Notes: a model not told the origin generated them from the letters alone. DNA of 64,000 bases from Coriobacteriia bacterium (GCA_018368455.1 JAGZEG010000011.1:1-64000); one strand, 5' to 3'; shown: positions 34,561 to 44,473, counted from the stretch's first letter. Numbers and translations: made by a program.

Positions 34561-35998
34561 GATGGCCTCCAACCTGCATGTTTCGCTCGCGAGCCGTAGC
34601 TTTTTCCGTAAGGCTGACGCCCCTGAGCAGGGAATTCCCGCCAAAGCGTCCTTTGATGGCCAGCATGGCGTGGCTCAGACTTCGCTCGCGATCGAGCGCA
34701 TCGACATCGGTGAAGAGGTCGATGGTTGTAAAACGTTCGTCGACAAGCCCCGAGAAGCTGATCATGAGGCGTCGGATGGGGACGTCGCGCGCCGTCGTTT
34801 CGTCATAGAGCGTCTCCATGGCTGACGCGAGCGCTCGAGATGAGTTCGTGCGCTGTGACAGGCGCCGATCGCCCCCGGTGTGCGGCCCGAAACGGTGGAC
34901 GTGTTGCACCCCATGCTCTCCGACAAAGTCTTCCTCGCCTATGTCTCTGCGATTGTCAATGTTCGCCTCCTTGTGCCCAGGCCAGCCGGCCTGCCCCGAG
35001 CCTGGGGGCATGGTGCGACCGTCTCGGTCTTCCCCGGGGGCATCGCGACCGTGCTTTCCATATCCGACGAACAGCGAGATGCGGTCTGTGACAAGTCGAC
35101 GTCCCACGAGCTCGAGTGCAAGCGCATCTACCATCTCGTACAGCACAATGCGCGCATCGTCGAACGTATAGTCCTCGGGCAGGATCTGCCCGTTTGTTAG
35201 GGAGTGCGCCTGAGGTTTATAGGAGCGAATCTGGTCGATCGTACAGCCCTCTCGGCCCCAGGCGTGGTCGATGAGGTATTCAGCGTTTACGCCGAACTCC
35301 CTGCGTATGATGACGGGGTCGGTCAAGGCAACGCCGGCCAGATCATGGATGCCGTGCTTGGCGAGGCGGCGTGCGATGCCTGGCCCTATGTTCCAGATGT
35401 CGGTGATGGGCCGGTGGTGCCATATCTGGGCGCGGAAACTCTCGTCGTCGAGCAGACCGATGCCATCGGGCACGTGCTTGGCCGTGACGTCGAGTGCCAC
35501 CTTGGCTAAAAAGAGGTTGGGGCCGATGCCAGCCGTTGCCGTGATACCTGTCTCTTGTAGGACGGCACGGCAGAGCGTGCGTGCGAATTCGCGGGGGTCT
35601 TGCACATCGTAGAGCCGCAGATAAGGCGTGGCGTCGATGAAGCACTCGTCTATGGAGTAGACATGGATATCGTCGGGACTAACGTAGCGTAGGTAAATGC
35701 CGTATATGTCAGCCGAACGTTCCATGTACGTGCGCATGCGGGGCGGCGCGACTATGCACGACAAATGCTCGGGTATCTCGAAGAGTCGGCAGCGGTTTCG
35801 TACGCCGAGCTTCTTGAGGGCAGGGGAAACGGCTAAGCAGATGGTCGTGCGCCCTCGCGCTGGATCGGCGACGACGAGGCGAGCTTTGAGCGGGTCGAGC
35901 TTGCGGGCGACGCACTCGACGGAGGCATAAAAACTCTTGAGGTCTATGCAGAGATAGCAGCGCTGTGTCTCAAGTGCTGTCTTCTCTTTGTTGGACAT
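34553..35998 (-). CDS. Y-family DNA polymerase (UmuC/DinB-like)
   Basis: The protein of 481 residues has the translesion polymerase motifs CYLCIDLKSFYASVECVARK (first acidic residue), VYSIDECFIDATPY (catalytic Asp-Glu), an HhH segment (DIWNIGPGIARRLAKHGIHD) and a C-terminal little-finger domain. It ends with YolD overlapping. The ATG at 35998 follows GGAGGGAGGCG. Two LexA-type boxes lie 40-110 bases upstream, so it is probably SOS-induced and performs mutagenic bypass. Codons 330-375 encode a Gly/Arg-rich stretch that looks like an insertion in the little finger. Confidence 0.9.
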   Translation of the reverse strand: MSNKEKTALETQRCYLCIDLKSFYASVECVARKLDPLKARLVVADPARGRTTICLAVSPALKKLGVRNRCRLFEIPEHLSCIVAPPRMRTYMERSADIYGIYLRYVSPDDIHVYSIDECFIDATPYLRLYDVQDPREFARTLCRAVLQETGITATAGIGPNLFLAKVALDVTAKHVPDGIGLLDDESFRAQIWHHRPITDIWNIGPGIARRLAKHGIHDLAGVALTDPVIIRREFGVNAEYLIDHAWGREGCTIDQIRSYKPQAHSLTNGQILPEDYTFDDARIVLYEMVDALALELVGRRLVTDRISLFVGYGKHGRDAPGEDRDGRTMPPGSGQAGWPGHKEANIDNRRDIGEEDFVGEHGVQHVHRFGPHTGGDRRLSQRTNSSRALASAMETLYDETTARDVPIRRLMISFSGLVDERFTTIDLFTDVDALDRERSLSHAMLAIKGRFGGNSLLRGVSLTEKATARERNMQVGGHRA

Positions 35999-36036
35999 AG
36001 CGCCTCCCTCCGATGGGACCAACCTCTAGCCATGAA

Positions 36037-36111
36037 CGAACGTCTGTTCGCATCGCATATGATTCTGGACCATAGAGACGTCGATGTCAACCAAAATCAG
36101 AACGTATGTTC
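36037..36111 (-). promoter_or_regulatory. Two LexA (SOS) boxes upstream of the polymerase-YolD operon
   Basis: CGAACGTCTGTTCG (36037-36050) and GAACGTATGTTC (36100-36111) both fit the Gram-positive/actinobacterial SOS consensus GAACN4GTTC. The first also has the flanking C and G. Their place upstream of the translesion polymerase supports LexA repression. Confidence 0.8.
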
Positions 36112-36314
36112 TATCTGTGGCAAACAGAGGGTTTGCTCAGTTTTCCAAGAAGTGCCCTTTTCAATATCAGATAATGCTCTAGACACACAAACGAGCGGTG
36201 ATAGTATGATTTGCCACATGAGATATGTCCTAACCGACATAAGCTGTGAATAGGGCAGGAAACGGTTGATCTGCCATCGCCAGGGCGTGTTCGGGACATA
36301 TGGGAGAACGGGGG

Positions 36315-37364
36315 ATGCGCATGAGCGGGGGAGGCGAACACCGTCGTTGGTCGGACGGGCGAGAGTGGCTCGTCATCGCTGTGCTCGCCGTCGTCGTTTT
36401 TGCGCTTGCCGGTGTCTCCCTTGTGCTTGGACAATTTCCGATCGAGCCTGCTGATGCGCTGCGCATGATCGCTCACAAGGTTGCCCCCGGTCTTGTCGAA
36501 CCCACGTGGACCACTCAGCAGGAGTCCATCTTCTTTAACGTCCGCCTTCCGCGCATCTTGCTCGCTCTTATGGTGGGCTGCTCGCTGGCTGCAGCGGGTG
36601 CTGCGTTCCAGGGCACGTTCCAGAACCCGCTCGTCTCGCCGGACATCCTGGGCGCCTCGCAAGGCGCGGCGTTTGGCGCGGCCGTCTCAATCCTGCTGGG
36701 CATGTCATCATTTATGGTGTCTGCCAGCGCCTTTGTTGTCTCGCTCATCACGGTGGCGCTCGTCGTCGTCATATCCATGCGGGCGCGCGGCAACCAGATA
36801 CTCGTCGTTGTGCTGGCCGGTGTCATGGTGAGCTCGCTGTTCTCCGCGGGCGTCTCGTACACAAAGCTCATCGCCGATCCCAATGACACATTGCCCGCCA
36901 TTACGTACTGGCTTATGGGCAGCGTGGCCAGCGCGACGATGGACGATGTGAGACTGGCTGCCATTCCCATGGCCCTCGGCCTTGCGGTGCTGTTCCTGCT
37001 TCGCTGGCGCATCAACATTCTGACGATGGGCGACGACGAGGCTTCAACGATGGGCGTCAACGCGCGCCGAACGCGCGCCGTCATCATGGTGGCCGCCACA
37101 CTTGTCACGGCGTCGAGCGTGGCCGTGACCGGCATGATTGGCTGGGTTGGCCTCGTCATCCCTCACTTGGCACGCATGCTCGTGGGTTTTGACTATCGCA
37201 AGTTGCTGCCGACAAGCATGATCGTCGGCGCGGGCTTTCTGCTGCTCGTCGACGACATCGCGCGCCTCGCTGCCACGATGGAGATCCCCATCGGCATCCT
37301 GACCGCTTTTGTGGGCGCCCCCTTCTTCGTGTACCTCATAACGCGGGGGAGGAAGCAGTCATGA
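36315..37364 (+). CDS. FecCD-family ABC transporter permease
   Basis: The permease has about 349 residues and ten membrane segments of the BtuC/FecCD fold (e.g. LLALMVGCSLAAAGAAFQGT, FQNPLVSPDILGASQGAAFG, VTGMIGWVGLVIPHLARMLV). These import iron chelates, heme, cobalamin or sometimes oxyanions. Three closely spaced ATGs exist at 36300, 36315 and 36321; GGGAG eight bases before 36315 is the reason for this choice. The gene overlaps the ATPase gene by four bases (ATGA). A Ser/Gly/Arg-rich N-terminus precedes the first helix. Confidence 0.92.
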   Translation: MRMSGGGEHRRWSDGREWLVIAVLAVVVFALAGVSLVLGQFPIEPADALRMIAHKVAPGLVEPTWTTQQESIFFNVRLPRILLALMVGCSLAAAGAAFQGTFQNPLVSPDILGASQGAAFGAAVSILLGMSSFMVSASAFVVSLITVALVVVISMRARGNQILVVVLAGVMVSSLFSAGVSYTKLIADPNDTLPAITYWLMGSVASATMDDVRLAAIPMALGLAVLFLLRWRINILTMGDDEASTMGVNARRTRAVIMVAATLVTASSVAVTGMIGWVGLVIPHLARMLVGFDYRKLLPTSMIVGAGFLLLVDDIARLAATMEIPIGILTAFVGAPFFVYLITRGRKQS

Positions 37365-38155
37365 GCATCGACATCGAACACCTGAGCTTTTCGTATGGTA
37401 GCCACGAGGTCTTGCACGACATCAGCCTCTCCATTCCCGATGGCACGCTCGTCAACGTGCTCGGGCCTAACGGTGTGGGCAAGTCGACGCTGTTCAAGTG
37501 CATCCTGTGCCTGAATCGGGACTACGAGGGCACCATCACCGTCAACGGCCATGACCTGCGTCGCATGAGTGTGCGAGAGCGCGCTCGCGAGATCTCCTAC
37601 ATCCCGCAATCACACTCCTCCGTCTATGACTACGAGGTCATCGATGTCGTGCTCATGAGCACGGGCACGGATCTCGGCGCGTTCCGCACGCCGGGCAAGC
37701 GCCATCTCGAGCGAGCGTGGGAGGCGCTGGAGACCGTGGGCATCACGGAGCTAGGTCATCGCCCCTATACGGAGATATCCGGTGGCGAACAACAGCTCGT
37801 GCTTATCGCACGCGCTCTGGCGCAAAACGCCAAGACCATCATCATGGATGAGCCTACGAGCGCGCTCGATTACGGCAATACGGTGCGCGTGCTGTCGTGC
37901 GTGCGACAGCTTGCCAAGCAAGGTTACTCCATCATTCAGTCTACGCACCAGCCTGACCAGGCATTTCTCTACGCCGACAAGACGATGGTCGTGTTTGGGG
38001 GCGGAGTATTGGCCTACGGCTCTCCCAAAGAGGTCATCACGGCGGAGCTTATCAGCAAGATCTACGGCGTCGACGTCGAGATCAACTCCCTTTATGGCGA
38101 CAAGGTGCGCGTTTGCGTGCCCGTGCGCGAGTTAGATGCATGTTCGGACAGGTAG
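37361..38155 (+). CDS. FecE-type ABC transporter ATP-binding protein
   Basis: The ATPase has 264 residues with Walker A GPNGVGKST, Q-loop SYIPQSH, signature SGGEQQLVLIARAL, Walker B TIIMDEPTSALD and an H-loop His in QSTHQPDQ. It powers the neighbouring FecCD permease. It overlaps the permease by four bases and is followed 23 bases later by the binding protein, completing a one-of-each importer. Confidence 0.94.
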   Translation: MSIDIEHLSFSYGSHEVLHDISLSIPDGTLVNVLGPNGVGKSTLFKCILCLNRDYEGTITVNGHDLRRMSVRERAREISYIPQSHSSVYDYEVIDVVLMSTGTDLGAFRTPGKRHLERAWEALETVGITELGHRPYTEISGGEQQLVLIARALAQNAKTIIMDEPTSALDYGNTVRVLSCVRQLAKQGYSIIQSTHQPDQAFLYADKTMVVFGGGVLAYGSPKEVITAELISKIYGVDVEINSLYGDKVRVCVPVRELDACSDR

Positions 38156-38178
38156 GTAGCAACGGAAAGGATGTGGAT

Positions 38179-39315
38179 ATGGAACGTAGCACAACCGCAC
38201 GGCGCTCGGCGGGGCTCATCGCCCTGCTGTGCGCGCTGGTCTTGGCGCTCGGCGTGGCTCTGGCCCCGCTGAGTGTCCAGGCAGCCGAGTCTGCGGGCTC
38301 GTCTGCGGCCGATAAGGCCGCCAGCACGGGTGCCACTCGCGAGTTCACGGACTCGCTGGGCCGCACCGTCGAGATCCCGGAGAACGTCACGGCCATCGCC
38401 GCCTCGGGCCCGCTGGCCCAGCAGGTGCTCATGACCATCGCCCCCGACAAGCTCGTGGGCCTGGCCAGCGAGCTCTCCGACTCGCAGAAGAAGTACTTCG
38501 GCGAGCAGTATGGTGACCTGCCCGTGTTTGGCCAGTTCTACGGCGGCAAGGGCGACACGCTGAACAAGGAGGCCGTCGCCGCTGCCAACCCCCAGGTCGT
38601 CATCGACGTGGGCGAGGAGAAGGACGGCATGGCGGAGGACTTCGACGCCCTGCAGGATCAGATGGGCATCCCGGTCGTCCACATCGCCTCGACGCTTGCC
38701 ACCTACGATCAGGCTTACACGATGCTGGGCGAGCTGCTCGGCATGCCTGACAAGGCCAAGGAGCTGGCTGACTACTGCGCCAACGCTTACGAGCAGGTCA
38801 AGAGCGTCATGGACTCCATTCCCGAGGACGAGCGCACCTCCGTGCTCTATCTGACGGGCGAGGACGGCACGAGCGTGCTGGCCAAGGGCTCCTATCAGGC
38901 CAACGTCATCGACATGGTTGCCAACAACGCAGCCGTCGTCGACGACCCGTCTGCCAAGTCCAACCAGACGAGCCTCGAGCAGATCTCGAACTGGAACCCC
39001 GAAGTCATCATCTTTGCTCCGAAGAGCTACTACGACAAGGCCGCCGACGACCCCACGTGGTCTGCTCTGACGGCCATCTCGTCCGGCTCGTACTACCAGG
39101 TGCCTGCTGAGCCGTTCAACTGGCTCAACGGTCCGCCGTCGGTCAACCAGGTGCTCGGCATGCAGTGGCTGCCGCGCATCCTGTACGCCGATAAGTTTGA
39201 CGACAGCCTGTACGATGTTGTCTCTAGCTACTATAAGACGTTCTACGGCTACGATCTCACGCAGGACGAGTTTAACGAGCTGACGGCTACCGCTGTCCCC
39301 GAGGACCTCAAGTAA
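38179..39315 (+). CDS. Periplasmic/lipid-side substrate-binding protein of the FecBCD-type importer
   Basis: This 378-residue binding protein of the BtuF/FecB class has a signal peptide (ARRSAGLIALLCALVLALGV...VQAAES). The typical opening FTDSLGRTVEIPENVTAIAA follows, with a two-lobed fold linked by a long helix. No lipobox Cys is seen at the cleavage region, so anchoring is unclear. GGAAAGG lies eight bases before the ATG at 38179. Ligand type (iron chelate, heme, cobalamin or molybdate/tungstate) cannot be decided from sequence, though the Mo/W enzymes in the window make an oxyanion role worth testing. Confidence 0.88.
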   Translation: MERSTTARRSAGLIALLCALVLALGVALAPLSVQAAESAGSSAADKAASTGATREFTDSLGRTVEIPENVTAIAASGPLAQQVLMTIAPDKLVGLASELSDSQKKYFGEQYGDLPVFGQFYGGKGDTLNKEAVAAANPQVVIDVGEEKDGMAEDFDALQDQMGIPVVHIASTLATYDQAYTMLGELLGMPDKAKELADYCANAYEQVKSVMDSIPEDERTSVLYLTGEDGTSVLAKGSYQANVIDMVANNAAVVDDPSAKSNQTSLEQISNWNPEVIIFAPKSYYDKAADDPTWSALTAISSGSYYQVPAEPFNWLNGPPSVNQVLGMQWLPRILYADKFDDSLYDVVSSYYKTFYGYDLTQDEFNELTATAVPEDLK

Positions 39316-39363
39316 GATTCCTTCTCAGGGGCGCTGTGCCTGAACGCGTTGCGTCGACATTTT

Positions 39364-39411
39364 AAAAAAGGCCCGGCTCGCGGGGTGTTGCATACCCGCA
39401 GCCGGGCTTTT
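39364..39411 (+). terminator. Intrinsic terminator of the importer operon
   Basis: AAAGGCCCGGCT pairs with AGCCGGGCTTTT, with an inner CGCGGG/CCCGC pair, and ends in TTTT about 55 bases after the binding-protein stop. Confidence 0.85.
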
Positions 39412-39517
39412 GTGTGCGCGAGATGGGGTCGCGCGCTAGGACTATGTTTGTGGGGCAGGAGCACTGGCTGCGCTATGATGCGCCTCGGATGTTGCGGGCG
39501 GTGGGAAGGAGATGACC

Positions 39518-40519
39518 ATGGGATCGGATGCGCAACCGCAGTCTTCGCAGGCGCACGGGGCAGGTCGGGCCGGTGCGCGGCCGGACGAGACGGCGCCCAT
39601 GCAGCCCGTCTCGCGCTACCAGACGCCCGAGGAGGCACTCCACGCGGAGGAGGCAACGCGCAGACGCACGTCTGAGCCAGGCTTCGTTCGCTTCTTCCTG
39701 CTGCTTAACCTCGGCCTCATTCTGACAGCCATTTCCATCGTCATATTCAAGGCACCAAACCACTTTGCGTTCGGCGGCACATCAGGTGTCTCGCTCATCC
39801 TCAACACGCTTGTTCCGCAGCTGCCCGTGAGCGTGTTTATGTGGATTCTCAACGGCGTCCTCGTCGTGCTGGGCCTTATCTTTCTCAAGCCGAAAGTCGT
39901 CGGCTGGAGCATCTACGCCTCGCTTGCCCTGTCGGCCTATACGAGCCTGACCGAGCTTGTCTATCCCAGTGGTGTCTCGCCGACGGGTGACATGTGGCTC
40001 GACCTCTGCATGGCGGTCATCCTGCCGGCCGTGGGCAGCGCCATCGTGTTTGATATCGGTGCGTCGACGGTTGGAACGGACATCATCGCGCTCATCCTCA
40101 AGGAGCGTACGAGCCTCAAGATCGGCAAGGCCCTGCTCATCGTCGACATATCCATCGTCGTCGTTGCAGCCTTCCTCTATGGGCCGCGCGCCGGTCTGTA
40201 TTGCGTGCTGGGGCTGTTCGCTAAAACGATGGTCGTGGACAGCGCCATAGAGAGCCTGCACCTGCGCAAGGTGTGTACGGTCATCTGCGCTTGCCCCGAG
40301 CGCGTCGAGGAGTTCATCGTGCGCGAGCTTGACCGCACGGCCACGATCACGCTGGGGTACGGTGCCTATTCCGGTCGTCGCGTCGTCATTCTGATGAGCG
40401 TGCTGAGCCGGCGCGAGGCCGTCCGCCTGCGCCAGTTCGTGCGCGAGGCCGACCCGGGCGCCTTCATCACGATCGTAAGCAGCTCCGAGATCATCGGCCG
40501 CGGCTTCAGAGGGGTGTAG
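39518..40519 (+). CDS. YitT family membrane protein (DUF161/DUF2179)
   Basis: The 333-residue protein has a disordered N-terminal 45 residues, five or six membrane segments (FFLLLNLGLILTAISIVIFK, FMWILNGVLVVLGLIFLKPK and others), and a C-terminal cytoplasmic DUF2179 domain (TATITLGYGAYSGRRVVILM). The function of the family is unknown. AAGGAG lies six bases before the ATG at 39518; an ATG at 39512 sits too close to it. It is separated from the importer by a terminator and converges on cydC. Confidence 0.88.
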   Translation: MGSDAQPQSSQAHGAGRAGARPDETAPMQPVSRYQTPEEALHAEEATRRRTSEPGFVRFFLLLNLGLILTAISIVIFKAPNHFAFGGTSGVSLILNTLVPQLPVSVFMWILNGVLVVLGLIFLKPKVVGWSIYASLALSAYTSLTELVYPSGVSPTGDMWLDLCMAVILPAVGSAIVFDIGASTVGTDIIALILKERTSLKIGKALLIVDISIVVVAAFLYGPRAGLYCVLGLFAKTMVVDSAIESLHLRKVCTVICACPERVEEFIVRELDRTATITLGYGAYSGRRVVILMSVLSRREAVRLRQFVREADPGAFITIVSSSEIIGRGFRGV

Positions 40520-40549
40520 ATTCTGCCTGCGCACCTGCGAAGGGCGCCG

Positions 40550-42451
40550 CTAGACTCCGCGGTCGAAGGCGAGCAGACGCTGGTAGCGCTCGCTCGTGGC
40601 CGCAAGCTCTGCGGGCGTGCCGTCCAGCTCGAGGGTGCCGTCCTCAATGAACACGACGCGATCCATGAGCGAGACGCCCTGCAGGTGGTGCGTTACCATG
40701 ACCACCGTGCGGCCGTCAAGCGCGTCGAACAGCGTGCGTAGCAGCTCGTTCTCTGTAAGCGGATCGAGGCCGACCGTCGGCTCGTCGAGCAGTACGATCG
40801 GCGTGTCCTGCAGCAGGACGCGCGCCAGGGCGATGCGGTGGCGCTCTCCGCCCGAGAAGCGCAGGCCGGCCTCGTCGACGACGGTCGCAAGACCCTGGGG
40901 CAGCGCCTCGGCCATGGCGCGGAGCCCTACGCGATCGAGCGCCTTCCACGCTTGGGCCTCGCTTGCGAGCGGATTGCCGATGCGCAGGTTGTCGAGCAGT
41001 GTCGTGTTAAACAGATATGTGCGTTGCTGGATGACGCCGATGAGGCGCGCGACGCCGTCGCCCATCTCGCACGTGGGCGCGCCGCCTAGCAGGACGCGCC
41101 CCTCGTCGGGCACGAGGTCGCCACGGATGAGCGAGGCAAGCGTCGACTTTCCCGATCCGCTACGGCCTAGAATGGCGAGCTTCTCTCCCGGCCTTACCCT
41201 GAGGCTGAGGTCGCGCAGCACGGGACACGGCGCCCCGGGGTAAGCGAAGCTCACGTGCTCGATACGGAGCTCCGGCACGGAAAGCCGGTCCGCGCTATAC
41301 GCGACCTGGGACTTTCCCGAACTCTCACGCTGCGTCTCATCATCACTGTCATTCTGAGCTTTATCGTGAGACTTCTTCCCTTCATCGCTGCTCAGGGGTG
41401 CAGGCATCTCGTTGAGCCGCTCGATGGCGTCCAGGTGGGCGTTGGCCTCGACGGCGGCAACAGGCAGGGGGGCGAACGCGTCGATGAGCGGGAAGTATCC
41501 CAATACGAACGCGGCGATCCAGTTGGCTGCGCCACCGTGGACGCCGCCGAAGTATAGCCCGCACCACAACAGCAGCACGACAGCCCCTATCCCGAAAAGC
41601 ACCTGCTGGACAAGGTCTCGGCCATGGTCGAAGCGACGCATAGCCTCTTCCTCCGCACGCAGACTCCGCCTCAGGGGCTGTGATCGCTCGAGATAGTCCT
41701 TAGCGCGCTGGGAGAACACCCAATCTGCGACGCCGAGAACGTCGTCGGTGAGCTCGCCGTACAGCTCGTTGCGCAGCGCTTTCACGTGGGCCTGGCGCGC
41801 GCCGTTCGCCAGCACGGAGACGAGCGGCACGAGCGTGACATTCGCTCCCAGGATGACGAGCATGCCCAGGGCGAACCACACGTCGAACGCGCCAAGTACT
41901 GCGATGAGGATGCCCCACAGCAGCCAAGCGATGACGGCTGGGAATATCGTGCGTAGGTAGAGGTTCTGCACGTGGCCGGTGTCCTGGGCAAGCAGTCCCA
42001 GCACGTCGCCCGTGCGCCGCAACGCCCGCTCGAACACGGCACCGCCCTCAAGTGAGCGGTATAGCCTCAGGCGCAGGCTTGACGTCATGCGCAGCACCCA
42101 GTCATGGCTCACGAGGCGTTCGAGGTAGCTGAGCAGGGGCTTTCCGATGCCAAAGATGCGCACGAGTATGAGCGGGATCGTCAGCGCGAACACGGAGGCC
42201 GGCATCTCGGCTGCCCCGCTGATGGCGAAGCCCGCTGCCACCATGAGGCCGGCGGCAAACGCGAACGCGAGTACGCCAAGCGTCAGGGCGAGCGCCAGCG
42301 CCCGACGATACTGCGAGAAGTACGGCCGCACCCAGGCATCGGCGCGCCATACGTCTCGCCAGCGCCGACGTGTGGCGGCGCTGTTAGCCGTCTTTGTAGG
42401 GGAGGGCGCCTGGTCCGCGGCGTTCTTGCGCGTGGCATGTGCCTGGCTCAT
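40550..42451 (-). CDS. cydC: Thiol reductant ABC exporter subunit CydC
   Basis: The protein of 633 residues has six membrane segments (about 50-350) and an ABC ATPase domain: Walker A GRSGSGKST, signature FSGGERHRIALARVLLQ, Walker B IVLLDEPTVGLD, H-loop THHLQ. CydDC exports glutathione/cysteine and is needed to assemble cytochrome bd oxidase. It overlaps cydD by four bases. The linker between the two domains carries a charged insertion (SSDEGKKSHDKAQNDSDDET). No cydAB is present in the window. Confidence 0.9.
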   Translation of the reverse strand: MSQAHATRKNAADQAPSPTKTANSAATRRRWRDVWRADAWVRPYFSQYRRALALALTLGVLAFAFAAGLMVAAGFAISGAAEMPASVFALTIPLILVRIFGIGKPLLSYLERLVSHDWVLRMTSSLRLRLYRSLEGGAVFERALRRTGDVLGLLAQDTGHVQNLYLRTIFPAVIAWLLWGILIAVLGAFDVWFALGMLVILGANVTLVPLVSVLANGARQAHVKALRNELYGELTDDVLGVADWVFSQRAKDYLERSQPLRRSLRAEEEAMRRFDHGRDLVQQVLFGIGAVVLLLWCGLYFGGVHGGAANWIAAFVLGYFPLIDAFAPLPVAAVEANAHLDAIERLNEMPAPLSSDEGKKSHDKAQNDSDDETQRESSGKSQVAYSADRLSVPELRIEHVSFAYPGAPCPVLRDLSLRVRPGEKLAILGRSGSGKSTLASLIRGDLVPDEGRVLLGGAPTCEMGDGVARLIGVIQQRTYLFNTTLLDNLRIGNPLASEAQAWKALDRVGLRAMAEALPQGLATVVDEAGLRFSGGERHRIALARVLLQDTPIVLLDEPTVGLDPLTENELLRTLFDALDGRTVVMVTHHLQGVSLMDRVVFIEDGTLELDGTPAELAATSERYQRLLAFDRGV

Positions 42452-44364
42452 CGCTCCTCGCCTCCTCTCAGTTGGGCGGCAAGTCGGGCGAACGCCCCGC
42501 TCGTCGCGCCGATGAGCTCGTCGGGCGTGCCGACCTGTGCGAGCCTGCCCCGCTCAAGCACGGCGATGACGTCCATGTCCGTCATCCAGTGCAGGCGGTG
42601 TGTCGCAAAGAACACGAGTCGTCCCTCCATGAGCGGCAGCATGCGCTCCTTGAGCTCCATCTCTGTCTCGATGTCCAGGTGCGCCGTCGGCTCGTCGAAC
42701 AGAAGGATGCGCCGATCATCGTCAAGGAAGGCACGTGCCAGGGCGATGCGCTGGGCTTGCCCGCCCGATAGCGCGCGAGCCCCCTCGCCGACGAGCGTGT
42801 CGAGCCCCTGGGGGAGCTCTTTGACGACGTCGCTGAGACCTGCCACCTCTACGGCTCTCCTGATCTGCGCCTCGGTGGCGTCGGGACGATAGAACGCCAC
42901 GTTGTCGCGCAACGTCGCGTGGAAAACGTACGGGTTCTGGGGGATGAAAGTCACCTGACGCTGCCAGTCGGCGCGGTGCAGGCTGGCGTAATCGGCGCCG
43001 TTGACCGCGATCATTCCGGACGTCGGCTCTGCAAAGCCGCCAAGCAGGCTGATGAGCGTCGACTTGCCCGAGCCGCTCATGCCGACGATGCCGACTTTCA
43101 CGAGGCCGCTGACGCGTAGGGACACGTCTTCGAGGGCCGGCTGGGGTACCTCGCAGGTCTGGTTGCTAGCGCGTGCGGGGGGCACTTCGCGGAGGGCGGC
43201 CAGCTGCGATGCCTGGGCCTCGACCTCAGCTGCGCGCGGGTCGTCGTCATAAACGAACTCGACGTCCTCGGCGCGCTCCTTCTCGGGCGAGCCCTGCTCG
43301 AGGGGGCCCGTAAGCTCCGGGTAGGTGAAGCTGACGCTCCGCAGCTCAAGCTCGGAGTCGCCGTCCCACATGCCGATGCCCTCGGGGGCCTGCTGCCCCA
43401 TGTGGGGCGTTTCGCCCGCCTGCGCTGTGAGCGCGAGGATCGACGCCAGGGCATTTTTGCCGTCGAGCGACGCGTGGAAGTCCGAGGCAAACTCACGGAT
43501 GGGCCGGAAGTACTCAGGCGAGAGGATGAGCGCCGCCAGGGCGGGCCAGAATGCCAGCGAGCCGTCGACGACGCGGAAGCCCATCATGATGCAGATGCCG
43601 GCGAGCCCCAGCGTCGTGAACAGGTCGAGCACGGCGCTCGACAGCGTTGCCACGCGCAGCGTCTTGATCGTGGCCGCGCGGAACTTCTCGCTGACGTCGT
43701 AGATCTGCGCTCCGTGTTCGCGGGCCCGTCCGAAGAGCTTCAGCGTGTCGATGCCGCGCAGCGAGTCGACGAAGTGGTTGGAGAGCCGCTGATACTCGTT
43801 TCGCTGACGCGCTGCCTCGTCATGGGCGAGCGATCCCAGGATCACCATGAACAGAATGATGCACGGGAAGATGGCGAGTGCTATGAGGCCGGTCACCCAG
43901 TCGAGGACGAACAGGGCGACGAGCAGCCCAAGCGGCACGACGAGCAGGTCGGCGAGCTTGGGCAGGATGAGCGAGAGGTAGTTTTCCACCTGGTCGACGC
44001 CCTCGACGAGCGTCGTTGTGACGTTGCCGGTGCCCTGCTCCTGCACGAGGCGTGGCCCGACGGAAAACGTCGTGCGTAGCAGGTCGTCGCGCAGCTCGGA
44101 TGCTCGCTCGGAGGCAAACGCATCGAGCGCGCGATCCCGCAGGGTCTTGACGAGCTGTCGACCGAGGAAGCAAACGAAGAACAGGGCAACCCAGCCGAGC
44201 TGGTCGGTGACGTTGCCGGCGTTCCAGAGGTTGACGATGGCGGTTGTCAGGGCAAGCGCCTGGCCAACGACGAGCCCTGCCTTGACGAGCGCGCTGGCCA
44301 GTAGCCAGGCGAGCATGCGACGGGCGCCCGGCAGGCCGAGCACGGCTTTGTCGAACATGTTCAC
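42448..44364 (-). CDS. cydD: Thiol reductant ABC exporter subunit CydD
   Basis: This 638-residue partner half-transporter has six membrane helices, including LAWLLASALVKAGLVVGQAL and GLLVALFVLDWVTGLIALAI. It has Walker A GMSGSGKST, signature LSGGQAQRIALARAFL and Walker B ILLFDEPTAHLD. A long acidic insertion (about residues 345-400) precedes the ATPase. A GTG start at 44364 has GGGAGG nine bases upstream; an ATG two codons later is spaced too far from it. It is coupled to cydC by a four-base overlap. Confidence 0.9.
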   Translation of the reverse strand: MNMFDKAVLGLPGARRMLAWLLASALVKAGLVVGQALALTTAIVNLWNAGNVTDQLGWVALFFVCFLGRQLVKTLRDRALDAFASERASELRDDLLRTTFSVGPRLVQEQGTGNVTTTLVEGVDQVENYLSLILPKLADLLVVPLGLLVALFVLDWVTGLIALAIFPCIILFMVILGSLAHDEAARQRNEYQRLSNHFVDSLRGIDTLKLFGRAREHGAQIYDVSEKFRAATIKTLRVATLSSAVLDLFTTLGLAGICIMMGFRVVDGSLAFWPALAALILSPEYFRPIREFASDFHASLDGKNALASILALTAQAGETPHMGQQAPEGIGMWDGDSELELRSVSFTYPELTGPLEQGSPEKERAEDVEFVYDDDPRAAEVEAQASQLAALREVPPARASNQTCEVPQPALEDVSLRVSGLVKVGIVGMSGSGKSTLISLLGGFAEPTSGMIAVNGADYASLHRADWQRQVTFIPQNPYVFHATLRDNVAFYRPDATEAQIRRAVEVAGLSDVVKELPQGLDTLVGEGARALSGGQAQRIALARAFLDDDRRILLFDEPTAHLDIETEMELKERMLPLMEGRLVFFATHRLHWMTDMDVIAVLERGRLAQVGTPDELIGATSGAFARLAAQLRGGEER

Positions 44365-44473
44365 GAGAGCATGCCTCCCGATTCTTTCGCGGGCTGATAG
44401 CGAGCCGGAAGTCCCAGTGTATACGACGGGGGCCGTCGCCGACGAATCCCGGCCTGGCGCATGGGATTCATAC

